In this document: piece by piece, positions 51,201 through 60,580 of the stretch
How the letters are laid out: each line of letters opens with the position of its first letter
How positions within the stretch are numbered: the first letter of the stretch is position 1
NCBI RefSeq assembly: GCF_020382885.2
Contig: NC_058501.1
Coordinates: 14,522,501-14,586,500, forward strand
Length of the DNA stretch: 64,000 bases
Source: Scatophagus argus
Taxonomy: Eukaryota; Chordata; Actinopteri; Scatophagidae
Direction: 5' to 3'
Program-made: the position numbers and the translations under genes
Notes under the pieces: model-generated
Seen by the model: only the letters and a program-made list of their open reading frames with translations
Database searches by the model: none
What the model was told of the DNA's origin: nothing

Positions 51201-54200
51201 CGCCAGCCGTAGGGATTACACTCTGTTATTACCCTCAATCCCCCCCCATCCGCTACCACACAGCAACATTTCACCCTATGGGACCTCAGGTTGGATGGCG
51301 CATGTCAGAGGGCGTGTGTGTGTGTTTGTGTGTTTGTGTGTTTGGGGTGGGTAACGGGAGGGGAGCTCTCTGCAGGTAGAGGTGATGTGCACAGGCATGC
51401 TAAGACTGATTCAGACAAGCACAAAACACAAGCACTTGACTTTTTGCTTTCTGATCCTAGAAAACGAATAGTTTGGAGGAGTCACTCATAGTTGCTGTCT
51501 GAGTGGTTTTCCTTTGTGTTGTGTGCGGGCTTATGTATGTTTACTGGATTCTTGACTGTGTGTTTATTTGTATGTTTTAAGATTTTCTAAAGCGGCCGTT
51601 GGAGCAGTACGTCAAAAGGCTTGAAATCCCTGTCAGGGTGGTGAGGATGGAGCAGCGGTCAGGGCTCATTCGCGCTCGCCTCAAGGGAGCGTCCCTCTCC
51701 ACTGGCCAGGTGTGTGTGCACATGTGACTTTCGCTACCCCCAGACCTGCTCTCCATATGGTGTGTGCACTGTTGAGTTTGTCTAATGTTTTCTCTCCATG
51801 TTTCTAGGTCATAACCTTTCTGGATGCTCATTGTGAATGCACAACAGGGTGGCTAGAGCCTCTGCTGGCCCGCATCAAGCAAGACAAGTAAGACACACAC
51901 ACCAATGGCAAGCATAAAAAAAATCAATAGACTATTGTTGAGCCTGCAGGGGGCTTGCCCTTGTGTTTATGTGATGCTTAATTACTCATTCTCTGTCAAC
52001 TGCTTGAGTGGGTACTCGCATGTACACACCAAACACACGGTGCACATTGGCTTTAAGAAGGCGTTATAAGTGATGGCTGATGGTCACAGAATGATCCATT
52101 GTTGAAGTGCATTTGGTTCTAGAGAAGCCGAACTTTATACAGGATCACTTAGACATGATTGATGACTGCTTGAGGCTGAGGAATGCATGTGCGTTTGCCA
52201 CAGGAGAACGGTGGTGTGCCCCATCATCGATGTGATCAGCGATGATACGTTTGAATACATGGCTGGTTCTGACATGACGTACGGGGGCTTCAACTGGAAG
52301 CTTAATTTCCGTTGGTACCCTGTACCCCAGAGGGAGATGGACCGCCGCAAAGGAGACCGCACACTGCCTGTCAGGTGGGTGATACGGAGGGGCGAACCAT
52401 CAAATCAGACTCGTTTGAAGTATCTTTTAGCTAGTTGTTTAATACCCCACCAGCTCCGGGCTGCTGCTGTGCATCAGATCCTGACCTCTCTGTTGAGTCA
52501 AGTGAAAAGAGAATCTGCCTGCAGGGACATAATTGAATCATTAGTAAAATACCACATGAATCATACACACTAACTCAGTCAGCCATTTGTTTAAAATAAC
52601 TTGTGTCTTGTGAGCTTTGGCGCTGCTTATAGGCATTCACAATTGACACGTACAAATTAATCACGTTTCATCATTTAGTTTACCTCAGGTATAAACACTG
52701 CAAGAATAGGTTAAACTTTCCGCTGTAGCTAAAGTCACGATGTTTACAGATTCAGATTCAGCGAAATTTTGTTCCTTGTGTCATTTCTCATGGTCCAGGC
52801 CTTGAACTAAAAATCAAGAGCTTATTTCTGCCTGTCTGTCATCTCTTCTTCCTGCTCTTGTTTGTGAGCATGCTTGACGCCATTATTCAAGGTCACACAC
52901 ATAATATATCTTATGTAACACTCTGTGCCCCTGTTTTCTTTCTCTTACTGCTCTGCGTGACAGAATGTTCCTCAGGGTGTCTTGTAAGTGGCCTAAAAAA
53001 CAAAGAAATGGGTTGTAATGTGAGGGCAGAAAATTAAGAAGTACTTTACACTAATGACATGATTTACATATACCCCACCCTCTCATGAAGCACTTCTCCA
53101 TTACTGAGAAGACCTGAAAGCTGTTGCACATAAATAAGTTTTTAGACTGAGGCTTGGGTTTTCGGTTTCAGTCAAGCACCAGTAAAACCTGTGTAGTGTA
53201 AAACGGGTTAGATACATAACCAGTCAACACAGAGTAACACTGCTGGGCTTTCCCTAGATCAAGATATAAAAGACTGATGAACATGTGCTGCATGCATACT
53301 TTGAGTGTGCACTTTTCAAGTGTCATGTGCTTAAGTGAAGAAAATAACAATTTCACATTTCAGTTACCAACTTAAGAGTGGACAAAAGAAAAGGGACAGA
53401 GAAGGACAAAAGGGCACAGAGCGTGATGGAAAACTGAAGACAAGAATGTTGAAGGAAAAGAGCCAATGTGGCCGGTGAACAGATACCAACAGATGGGTCA
53501 CATGACGTGGGAACTAACTAAGTACAAGTTAAAGTAAATTATAGGCCTGAAATCAGATATTAAAAATTTTTTTGATTATGAATAATAATAAAGTGGAATG
53601 GAGTAGAAGTATAGAGCCCCAAAAAATTTAAATGCTCAAGTAAAGTACAAGTACCTCAAAATTATACGAAAGTAAAGTGCTTGAGTAAATGCACTTGTCC
53701 CATCCACTCCTGCTTCTCCCATTTGGTGTTTAATGACTGCTAATATGACCACCATGGGAATTTTTTTCATTAGCCAATGCGTAGAAAGCTGCAGGCCTGT
53801 TGCTGTGACACTGTGGAGCCCCATGCAGTGATGGTGCAGAGGAAACCTCAACAGCTAAACTGGTCATCATGGGCTCGTCTGCCTTGTAATTTCCAGAAGG
53901 CTACTGTGCAGACGTCTGAGGTCACTTGGAAAGTTTCTCTTTAGAGCTGATGGACGGAAGTAAACGCAACAAGTATCCAAGGTCTGAAGGAGACTTTTGA
54001 AAATTCCTTTGGATGACAGCCAGAAGAAACATTTCACATACCTGGTACAAATGTACTGACTTTCTGTTGCTTTTTATTTCAGTTTGTGTTTATTTAAATG
54101 TCACAGCGTGATTTAAGTGATAAACACGCACTGTTTAGATAAATGTCTTTAATTAGAAATTGTATAGTGCTGTGATGTACATCTGAAGGCTTCCCAAAAT

Positions 54201-55406
54201 TAGTAGGTTTTGTTTATTTCACTATGATGTGTTTGTCTTGTAAAAACAGTTATTTAATCATAAGCAGAAAAGTTTAGAGAGCTTCAGTATGTTCACAGTA
54301 AAAAGAAAAGCATACATATCAGTGAGTGTTAAACAACATGTGTGTGTTGTTCAACAAGCTAGTGTTTGTGTTGCTTGTTTTTCTGCGAGCGGTCTGTTAC
54401 CTTGTGTGCTCTCAGGACGTGTTTCATCTGCGACCGTGTCCGTTTGCACGCATGTTATTGTGTGTTGGTGAGTGAACTTGGATGTTAAATGGAAGCAAAA
54501 ACAGGCAGTAAGGGAAATAAGCCTGATCTACAGAAGAGGAAACGATTCTGTGAGAGGGAGAAAATAGGGGACGAACTCTTAGGCCTTTAAACACCGACAC
54601 AACCAGCGGAGAAGTGAGCAGAAAAACAGAGAATGAAATAAACAGGAAAATGGCAGAGAACGGTGTGAGAGCGCTGAAATAGAAAACTCTGATTGGATCT
54701 GTAGATACTGTGTGACCTTTAGAGAACCAGCTGTCAGTGAATTAAGTGGCCCTAACCCACCTTGCTGTTAATTTACCCTTCTCTCCTCCCTCTCTCCAGG
54801 ACTCCCACGATGGCAGGCGGCTTGTTCTCCATAGACAGAGATTACTTCCAGGAGATCGGCACATATGACGCAGGCATGGACATCTGGGGTGGAGAGAACC
54901 TGGAAATCTCTTTCAGAGTGAGTGAACACACCCACAGCCAATTGACATGACTGCATTCTTCCATACACTGGCAGGCATTCAGGAGTGTCTGCTCATGCTC
55001 AGAAACACACACACACATTACACTTGTGAGTCTGACTAAATTGTTGACTTGACTAATACTTTGTCAGGCGTCATTCTGACTGGCGTTCAATCAAACTTTA
55101 TTCAGACTGTCATAACACAGACAGGACCAGTCTGCGTCATCCATCTCCCGACAGAGATCACCGGTCAGCCTTTGCTCACTCAGTGATCAGGTGATATGTG
55201 TGTTTGTGCCTCACAGATTTGGCAGTGTGGTGGGACTTTGGAGATTGTCACATGCTCTCACGTGGGTCATGTATTCAGAAAAGCCACACCATACACGTTT
55301 CCCGGAGGAACGGGGCAGATCATCAACAAAAACAACCGACGCCTAGCAGAAGTCTGGATGGATGAATTTAAAAACTTCTTCTATATCATCTCTCCTGGTG
55401 AGTTGG

Positions 55407-55442
<36 letters not shown>

Positions 55443-58118
55443 TGTGCGTGCGTGTATGCATATGCATGCATGTGCTCATGTGTGGAGGTTAATCTCTGTG
55501 GCAGTTGTGATAGATCCGTTAGAACCTGGTGACAGCGTGATACTGCAGTGGTGATCCAACAGTGCAGGACGGGGGGGAGGGGTGTGGCGGCGGCAAGTAA
55601 TTTCACGCTATTAAGCACCTATTGACTCACACAAACACTCACACAGGCTGGCAAATTTAAGCCAACAAAAAAGTGAAGCTGAAGTTCTTAAACAGAATAT
55701 TTTTAGATGTGAAGCACCTTGTAAAACTCGTTTGGAGCTCGTTCATAAACTCGTTCTGTTGTCGGGAATGTGCCAAAGTAGCCCGCACTGCAAGAAAAGT
55801 AAAGTGTGTTCATGTTAGTTATTTCCAGTTTGGGAGAGGTAGTCTTTTGCCAAGATCAGTTAGTAGTAACTGACGTGCCCCTCCCGTTTACGTCATTTTC
55901 ACTTGTCACAGAGGATGTTAGTAATAGCAGTTAGTAATAACATTGCTCAGCATAACTGATCGATGGTTGGATAATGGGTTATTCACGTAAGTCAACTCAC
56001 AACATGCATAGCTTGTCGCTATTTCTGCGACCATTTTCCATTGCTGTTTTTTCCAGCTACACATATGTCCTCCCGTCCTTTATGCCACCACCCACAGAGC
56101 TCAGATTGGCTGGGGAAACTTAACACTAGACTGTTCAGTAAAATAAGAAAGAAGTTCAGAGCTCTGAAACTCAACAGTACAGCACATTGAAGGATCTGTT
56201 TTCTGCTCTTCTGTGAGTCAGGTGAGCTGCTTGTTTAACCCACTCAGTGTCTAGTGTGAGTGTGCACATCCTATAGAAAACTGGAGGCTGGGATTCATCG
56301 TGCTCATCAGTAGAGGAGAATGAGTCAGGCAAACACACATGCGCTCTGCTGAACATATTGAGCAAAGTCATACATCATTACTGACAACGGAGAAATGGAT
56401 TATCCTGCAAGACTCTGTTGAAATGTGTGTGTGTGTTCTTTGCAGAATCTTTTCTAATAGCCATGAATTTAGGCTGACTACAGTGGCTCCTCTGTAAAGG
56501 GTCAAGCTCCACCCAGTCTCTAGAGGTCTGCTATTAAACAAAAAGATTTTTGTTGAAGTGTCACTTTGGCAGTATGTCTTTTTAGGTTTTTGGCCGTCAG
56601 ACAAGTCAGCTCTGCATTTCAGTGGTATTAAGTCTTGGTTTGGGTGCTTTAAATCAATGTGTGGCCCCATTCTGCTTTGCCAATGGCACTCAATAATGCT
56701 TGAATAAAAAAAAAAGAGTTTAACAGCCTTTGATCAAACACTGGACAAAATGAATGCTGATTTGTTTCATATTTATGTACCTTAATTTTAATGTGTGTGT
56801 GTCTGCAGGTGTGACCAAAGTTGACTATGGTGACATCTCGTCTCGCACGGCTCTGAGACAAAAGCTTCAATGTAAACCATTCAGCTGGTACTTAGAGAAT
56901 GTCTACCCTGACTCCCAGATCCCCAGGCACTATTACTCATTGGGAGAGGTATACTCATTCTCTCTCTCTCTCTCTCTCTCATTCACAAAATTTAAGGTTC
57001 TGTCAGTCACAGTGAGACAGACAGCAAGACACAGACACATCTGTGACTCTCTGCCTTTAAGGCTGAAGGTCAAGCAGACATAACGAAGCAGAATCTTGTT
57101 TGAATCTAATGGTGCAGTTGTTTGCTCGGGTAGTTTTGTTGCTTAAAGTGTTTTTTTGTGTGTATTCTGCTCAGATCCGTAACGTGGAGACCAACCAGTG
57201 CCTCGACAACATGGCTCGCAAGGAGAATGAGAAAGTCGGCATTTTCAACTGCCACGGCATGGGAGGCAACCAGGTGCCTGAGCAGCATAGTGCCAAGTGA
57301 GAACGTTTAGGAGCAGAAAGGCGAAAAAGATCTGTTCTAAAATGTGGAATCTGTGACTTGCAGGTTTTCTCCTACACGGCCAACAAGGAGATCAGGACCG
57401 ACGACTTGTGTCTGGACGTCTCAAAGCTGAACGGACCTGTCATGATGCTCAAGTGTCATCACCTCAAAGGCAACCAACTCTGGGAGTATGACCCCGTGGT
57501 GAGTGGGGGAAGCGGTGAAAATATATATGTTACTGTATATGTGAGGAAATGATAAATGCACAGATTTGCGGAGGAAAAAATTTCTCCACACATTCAGAAG
57601 TTTCCATGTTTTCTGCTGCAAAAAGACAGGAAACACTGCAGGTCACAGTCAAGGAAAAAAAAAGTTTGGGCAAACAACACAAATGAGGTGCTTATCAAAC
57701 TTCCTTTAATTTAAAGATGAATACTTTTAGATGTGTAAACCACAGTTTGCACACTTTTCAACACAGATTCATTTCTGTTTTTTTTAACTGTAAATTATAA
57801 GGCGAGAATATGAAGCCAACACTCAATTTAGCCTCGAAGTTAAAGTCTGACACAAAAACCCATGGTGGAGCCGAGTTGACTTATATCATGTTGTGAAATA
57901 AAAATGAACTAGTTAAAAACCTGCTTTACATCCGCTCACACACACTCCCTTTGTGTTTTCCTGCTGTGCAGAAGCTGACCCTGATCCACGTCAACAGTAA
58001 CCAGTGTCTGGACAAGGCCAGTGAGGAGGACAGCCAGGTGCCCAGCGTCAGAGACTGCACACACACACGCTCCCAACAGTGGCTACTCCGCAACGTCACA
58101 CTACCAGAGGTCTTCTGA
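44444..58118 (+). CDS. galnt1: Polypeptide N-acetylgalactosaminyltransferase 1 (spliced, 12 coding exons)
   Basis: Golgi type II membrane enzyme (GT27 family) that transfers GalNAc from UDP-GalNAc to Ser/Thr, the first step of mucin-type O-glycosylation. Joining the 12 exons listed separately gives 1674 nt, 557 aa plus stop, against 559 aa in human GALNT1. Order: cytosolic tail, membrane anchor (about 9-29), a short variable stem (about 30-60), a GT-A catalytic domain with LVDDAS at 151-156, the metal-binding DAH at 207-209 with H342 as third ligand, the WGGEN motif at 314-318, and a C-terminal ricin-type lectin domain (about 427-555) with CLD at 440-442, 480-482 and 521-523. It ends LPEVF, like human GALNT1 (LPEIF) and unlike GALNT13, so I assign galnt1. 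Sequons N93-R-S and N550-V-T are present. The recalled human sequon at N141 is D139-R-S here. No key residue is missing. Confidence 0.96.
44684..44852 (+). CDS. galnt1: galnt1 exon 3: stem and start of catalytic region (residues 47-102)
   Basis: Acceptor CTACTGCAG, only 101 bp after exon 2. The stem [16 protein letters not shown] diverges from mammals. It then matches closely: [40 protein letters not shown]. Donor GTGAGT, phase 2. A glycosylation sequon lies at N93. Confidence 0.94.
48219..48261. repeat. (TG)n microsatellite in galnt1 intron 3
   Basis: TG run with one AT interruption. Confidence 0.93.
50100..50360. promoter_or_regulatory. Candidate conserved non-coding block in galnt1 intron 3
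   Basis: Non-repetitive sequence about 400 bp upstream of exon 4 with CTCTAATTAGCATAACTAAT, CTCAATTAGGGG, CATAAATGATAACGACGAGC and several CpGs in otherwise AT-rich DNA. It resembles vertebrate developmental enhancers in composition only. Confidence 0.25.
50771..50937 (+). CDS. galnt1: galnt1 exon 4 (residues 103-158)
   Basis: Acceptor CATTGTAG, donor GTACGC, leaving phase 1. It encodes [34 protein letters not shown] and [12 protein letters not shown]: the nucleotide-binding start of the GT-A fold. D139 replaces the human Asn of a glycosylation sequon. CA repeats follow the donor immediately. Confidence 0.95.
51582..51709 (+). CDS. galnt1: galnt1 exon 5 (residues 159-201)
   Basis: Acceptor TTTTAAG, donor GTGTGT, phase 0. 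It encodes [20 protein letters not shown] and then [20 protein letters not shown]; the RSGLIRAR stretch is strongly conserved in the family. Confidence 0.95.
51808..51887 (+). CDS. galnt1: galnt1 exon 6: DXH motif (residues 202-227)
   Basis: [20 protein letters not shown] then ARIKQDK. D207 and H209 form the DXH motif that holds the Mn2+ bound to UDP-GalNAc. Donor GTAAGA, phase 2. Confidence 0.96.
52204..52374 (+). CDS. galnt1: galnt1 exon 7 (residues 228-284)
   Basis: [40 protein letters not shown] and [16 protein letters not shown]. It appears identical to the human protein across this exon as I recall it. Donor CAG|GTGGGT. Confidence 0.96.
52375..54799 (+). other. galnt1: galnt1 intron 7
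   Basis: About 2.4 kb. It contains a fragment of the ACTTAAGTAA-type fish repeat near 53595-53705 (AGTACAAGTACCTCAAAATT, GTGCTTGAGTAAATGCACTT). The rest shows nothing I can name. Confidence 0.85.
53595..53705 (-). repeat. Teleost dispersed repeat fragment (TACTTAAGTAA-type family)
   Basis: CTCAAGTAAAGTACAAGTAC, CTCAAAATTATACGAAAGTA and TGAGTAAATGCACTTGTCCC match a common fish repeat, in the opposite orientation to the copy at 15166-15260. Confidence 0.6.
54800..54917 (+). CDS. galnt1: galnt1 exon 8: WGGEN motif (residues 285-324)
   Basis: Acceptor CTCTCTCCAG. It encodes [20 protein letters not shown] and [24 protein letters not shown] at 314-318 belongs to the Gal/GalNAc-transferase catalytic motif. 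Donor AGA|GTGAGT, phase 0. Confidence 0.96.
55217..55397 (+). CDS. galnt1: galnt1 exon 9: metal-ligand histidine (residues 325-384)
   Basis: [40 protein letters not shown] and [21 protein letters not shown]342 corresponds to human H344, the third metal ligand. A 32-bp (TG)n run starts 12 nt into the following intron. Confidence 0.96.
55398..56808 (+). other. galnt1: galnt1 intron 9
   Basis: About 1.4 kb. It opens with a TG microsatellite (55409-55440) and ends with a TG-rich tract just before the acceptor (GTGTGTGTGTCTGCAG). No other feature is recognised. Confidence 0.9.
56809..56948 (+). CDS. galnt1: galnt1 exon 10 (residues 385-431)
   Basis: [40 protein letters not shown] and HYYSLGE: the end of the catalytic domain and the linker to the lectin domain. 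Donor GAG|GTATAC, phase 0, followed by a (TC)n run at about 56958-56980. Confidence 0.96.
57175..57273 (+). CDS. galnt1: galnt1 exon 11: lectin alpha repeat (residues 432-464)
   Basis: [20 protein letters not shown] then [13 protein letters not shown]. It includes the CLD motif of the first ricin-type repeat. Donor CAG|GTGCCT is weaker than its neighbours, and the next intron is 90 bp. Confidence 0.96.
57364..57498 (+). CDS. galnt1: galnt1 exon 12: lectin beta repeat (residues 465-509)
   Basis: [48 protein letters not shown] at 480-482 and QLW at 502-504 define the second ricin-type repeat. Donor GTG|GTGAGT. Confidence 0.96.
57972..58118 (+). CDS. galnt1: galnt1 exon 13: lectin gamma repeat and stop (residues 510-557)
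   Basis: [48 protein letters not shown], then TGA at 58116-58118. CLD (521-523) and QQW (544-546) complete the third ricin-type repeat. The exon continues into the 3' UTR. Confidence 0.96.
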   Translation, partial: KLTLIHVNSNQCLDKASEEDSQVPSVRDCTHTRSQQWLLRNVTLPEVF

Positions 58119-59069
58119 CCACAGTCCGCACACTCGCGAACACACATACAGAGTCAACAATCAGGGGAACGGACAGTGTTTATTAAAATTGGGCAAAAGG
58201 AAAGGAAAGACTTCCCGTGAGGGGATTCTGGAAGAGAGGAGGACGGATTGGACGGTACTACCTCTGCCAGAGATCAGAGAGAGGAGTGTGTTTGACCCTC
58301 CTCGGCGCAAAAGACTCCCTCTAGGAGATGATGGCTGTTGTTTTTAAAGAGATTTTAACCGAGGAGAGTGACTCGTTCCTGGACGTGGACACGAAACCGG
58401 CTGGTGGAGTCGAGGTTCTTCACTAACAGCTTCCCTGGACAAAGCAGTCCACCCCTCAACTCATCACTTAACGTTTACTGACTGCCTCTAATGAGAGCGT
58501 GTGCACACTCATCATTTGTGTGTGTGTGTGTGTGTGATTTATGTGAGTGAATGGGTGTGTATTATGAAATGAATGTATGCTTTAAGAAGGGGGCTGAATT
58601 TCTTGGTGATTTCTTTTTTTTATTATTATTTTATTTTATTTTGTTTTTTTATTTAATATTGTGATGGATTTTAAAAGTGAGCTCTGATGAACTCAGATGA
58701 AGAAGGGTGCATGTGTAAGCGCGTGTGAGTGTGACAGTGTCATGTTATACGTGTGTCAGAGCCCCTCCTACCGTCTTGCAGCAGTGTGTGTCTCCCCCTG
58801 GTGTTACTCCACTGCACTCCACCCTGTGGACCGGAGCCTCCTCGCTGAACAGGGACCGCGCATAAAAACAAAAAAACCGAGAGGACCGAACACAAGGGCC
58901 TTACGTCCTCCAATGGCAGAGATCTAGAGAATATGATGTTTGTGATATCTTTGAGATTTGTATGTCCAGTTTTTACATGGTTTTGTCTGTTTCTACAGTC
59001 CTGTGAGAGTGCCACAGAGCAGTAACCCTTGTCTCTCTGTCTGTCTCTGTTTAGATGTGTAACATAGAG

Positions 59070-59101
<32 letters not shown>

Positions 59102-60250
59102 GAGGACTGCATATGTAACTGATGTTCACTGCCTAACGTAGTGTTAAACCATAGGGAGCTCTCCCATAGGGCACTACATAGTGACACACACACACTCATC
59201 CTGTATACATATAGGAAAAAGGCTGCGCTAGCCTGATACTTTATTCCATTTCCTCATATCTTCTTCTCAATGACCTCTTATACACTCCAAGGGCTTCTTT
59301 CCTCCAGTGGAGTGTGTGGATGGAAGCGTCGGTGTGGGTGTGCGCGCGTGTCTTCAGTACTAATCCCAGTCCATCAGCTCCTGGTTCACTAGAACAAACA
59401 GCTCTTAGATTCCCTCGCTGTTGGACAACCAGAACCCGTAGCGTAGACTGACGGCAGATCAGCGTACCCCTTTGTCCGTTGTACAGAAGAGCAAAAAGCT
59501 GCTTTTATTTTCTAAACAGAGCCGTGTCTCTGCACTCTCCTTAGGGCGTATATCTACAGTAGGGAAGGAAGTCTGGAGAGCAGTTGTCAGGGTATCAAAG
59601 AGACGTCGCACAGGTGTGATAGGAGACTTAATCAGGGACAGAATAATAACTGTAGAGAGCTGAAGGGAGGGAAGGGTTTAACTGTGGATCACAAAGAGCG
59701 CAGCAGCAGGAGCAGGCATATCTTAATCCTTAACTACATATCTCGCTTTGCAAGCTCACCTGCAGTATGTCACCACTCATATCTCAGTGAGCCGGACAGC
59801 TGAGTAGCTCCATCATTGTGTTGTTCTTATTTCAACCATCGTCATCATCATGCTTTTGTTTTTTTCTTCTGCCGCTTCTTCTTCTTTGTATGACTCTTGC
59901 GGCTGAGGAGTCAGAGCAGGAGAGATGTTTTCATTTTTCACGTATACCATTTCAGCTTCCTCCAGCGGAGGAGGGGTTTACACATAGGACACATCACAGG
60001 TTTATCTTTGTTGAGGACATGGTAGCGAGGAGGAGGAGGCATCGACTGATTTCAGTGTCTGAGCGAGTGACTGTGTGGTGAAGAAGTGAACGTTTTTCTT
60101 TGGCGGCGAGAAAGAGGGAGGGTGTTGATTGTTCAGATTTTTTTTTTTTTTGGGCGGCGGGAGGGGGGGTTGAACTTAACTGACATGTCCAGGCTTCCAC
60201 ACTGAGCTGATCCAAATGTAGAAAATAAAAGTGAAAAGTTTACAGAACAA
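58119..60250 (+). other. galnt1: galnt1 3' UTR (probable extent)
   Basis: No further acceptor is needed after the stop, and the sequence runs on without coding. It includes a (TG)n at 58517-58537 and an AU-rich stretch at about 58611-58660 with ATTTA, which could affect mRNA stability. The 3' boundary is set by the AATAAA at 60224-60229, but longer forms are possible. Confidence 0.5.
60224..60229 (+). terminator. galnt1: Candidate galnt1 polyadenylation signal
   Basis: AATAAA followed within about 60 nt by a GT-rich stretch (CTTGTCTGTGTGC). Another AATAAA at 61027-61032 is an alternative. Confidence 0.4.
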
Positions 60251-60497
60251 TTTGAGGAAAATGTTGATTTCTGCCTCTTCTTGTCTGTGTGCACACACTC
60301 ACAAGACGCACGCATTCGCAAAAGTTGCACTGTCAGATTTTCTTGTAAACAAACAAAATTTATATTCAGTGTTTCTCAGCAAAGGACTTTAGGTCGTCAC
60401 AATGACAGAATTTTGAATTTCAATGTAATACTAGTATGAAGAAAACGATACTCAGTGCCTCTTTCGATACCACACAGTCCAGGTACAGAGGGAGTCA

Positions 60498-60580
60498 TTG
60501 AACACATCCCAACACATTTCTAATGATGTTAATATCTATGCAGCCCTGGATTGAAAATCTGATTTAATAGCTTTGGTACT
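60498..60580 (+). repeat. Dispersed repeat, copy 2 of 2 in this window
   Basis: TGAACACATCCCAACACATT, TAATGATGTTAATATCTATG and TTGAAAATCTGATT align with 35051-35147. The copy may extend left to about 60425 (CGATACTCAGTGCC, TTTCGATACCACACAG) and right through AATAGCTTTGGTAC. Confidence 0.7.

Noticed and set aside
44444..58118. Assignment of the transferase to galnt13 instead of galnt1
   Set aside because: MRRF and CDDKKE at the start fit GALNT13, but the GLP stem, the KLTL start of the last repeat and the LPEVF ending fit GALNT1, as does the ino80c neighbour.
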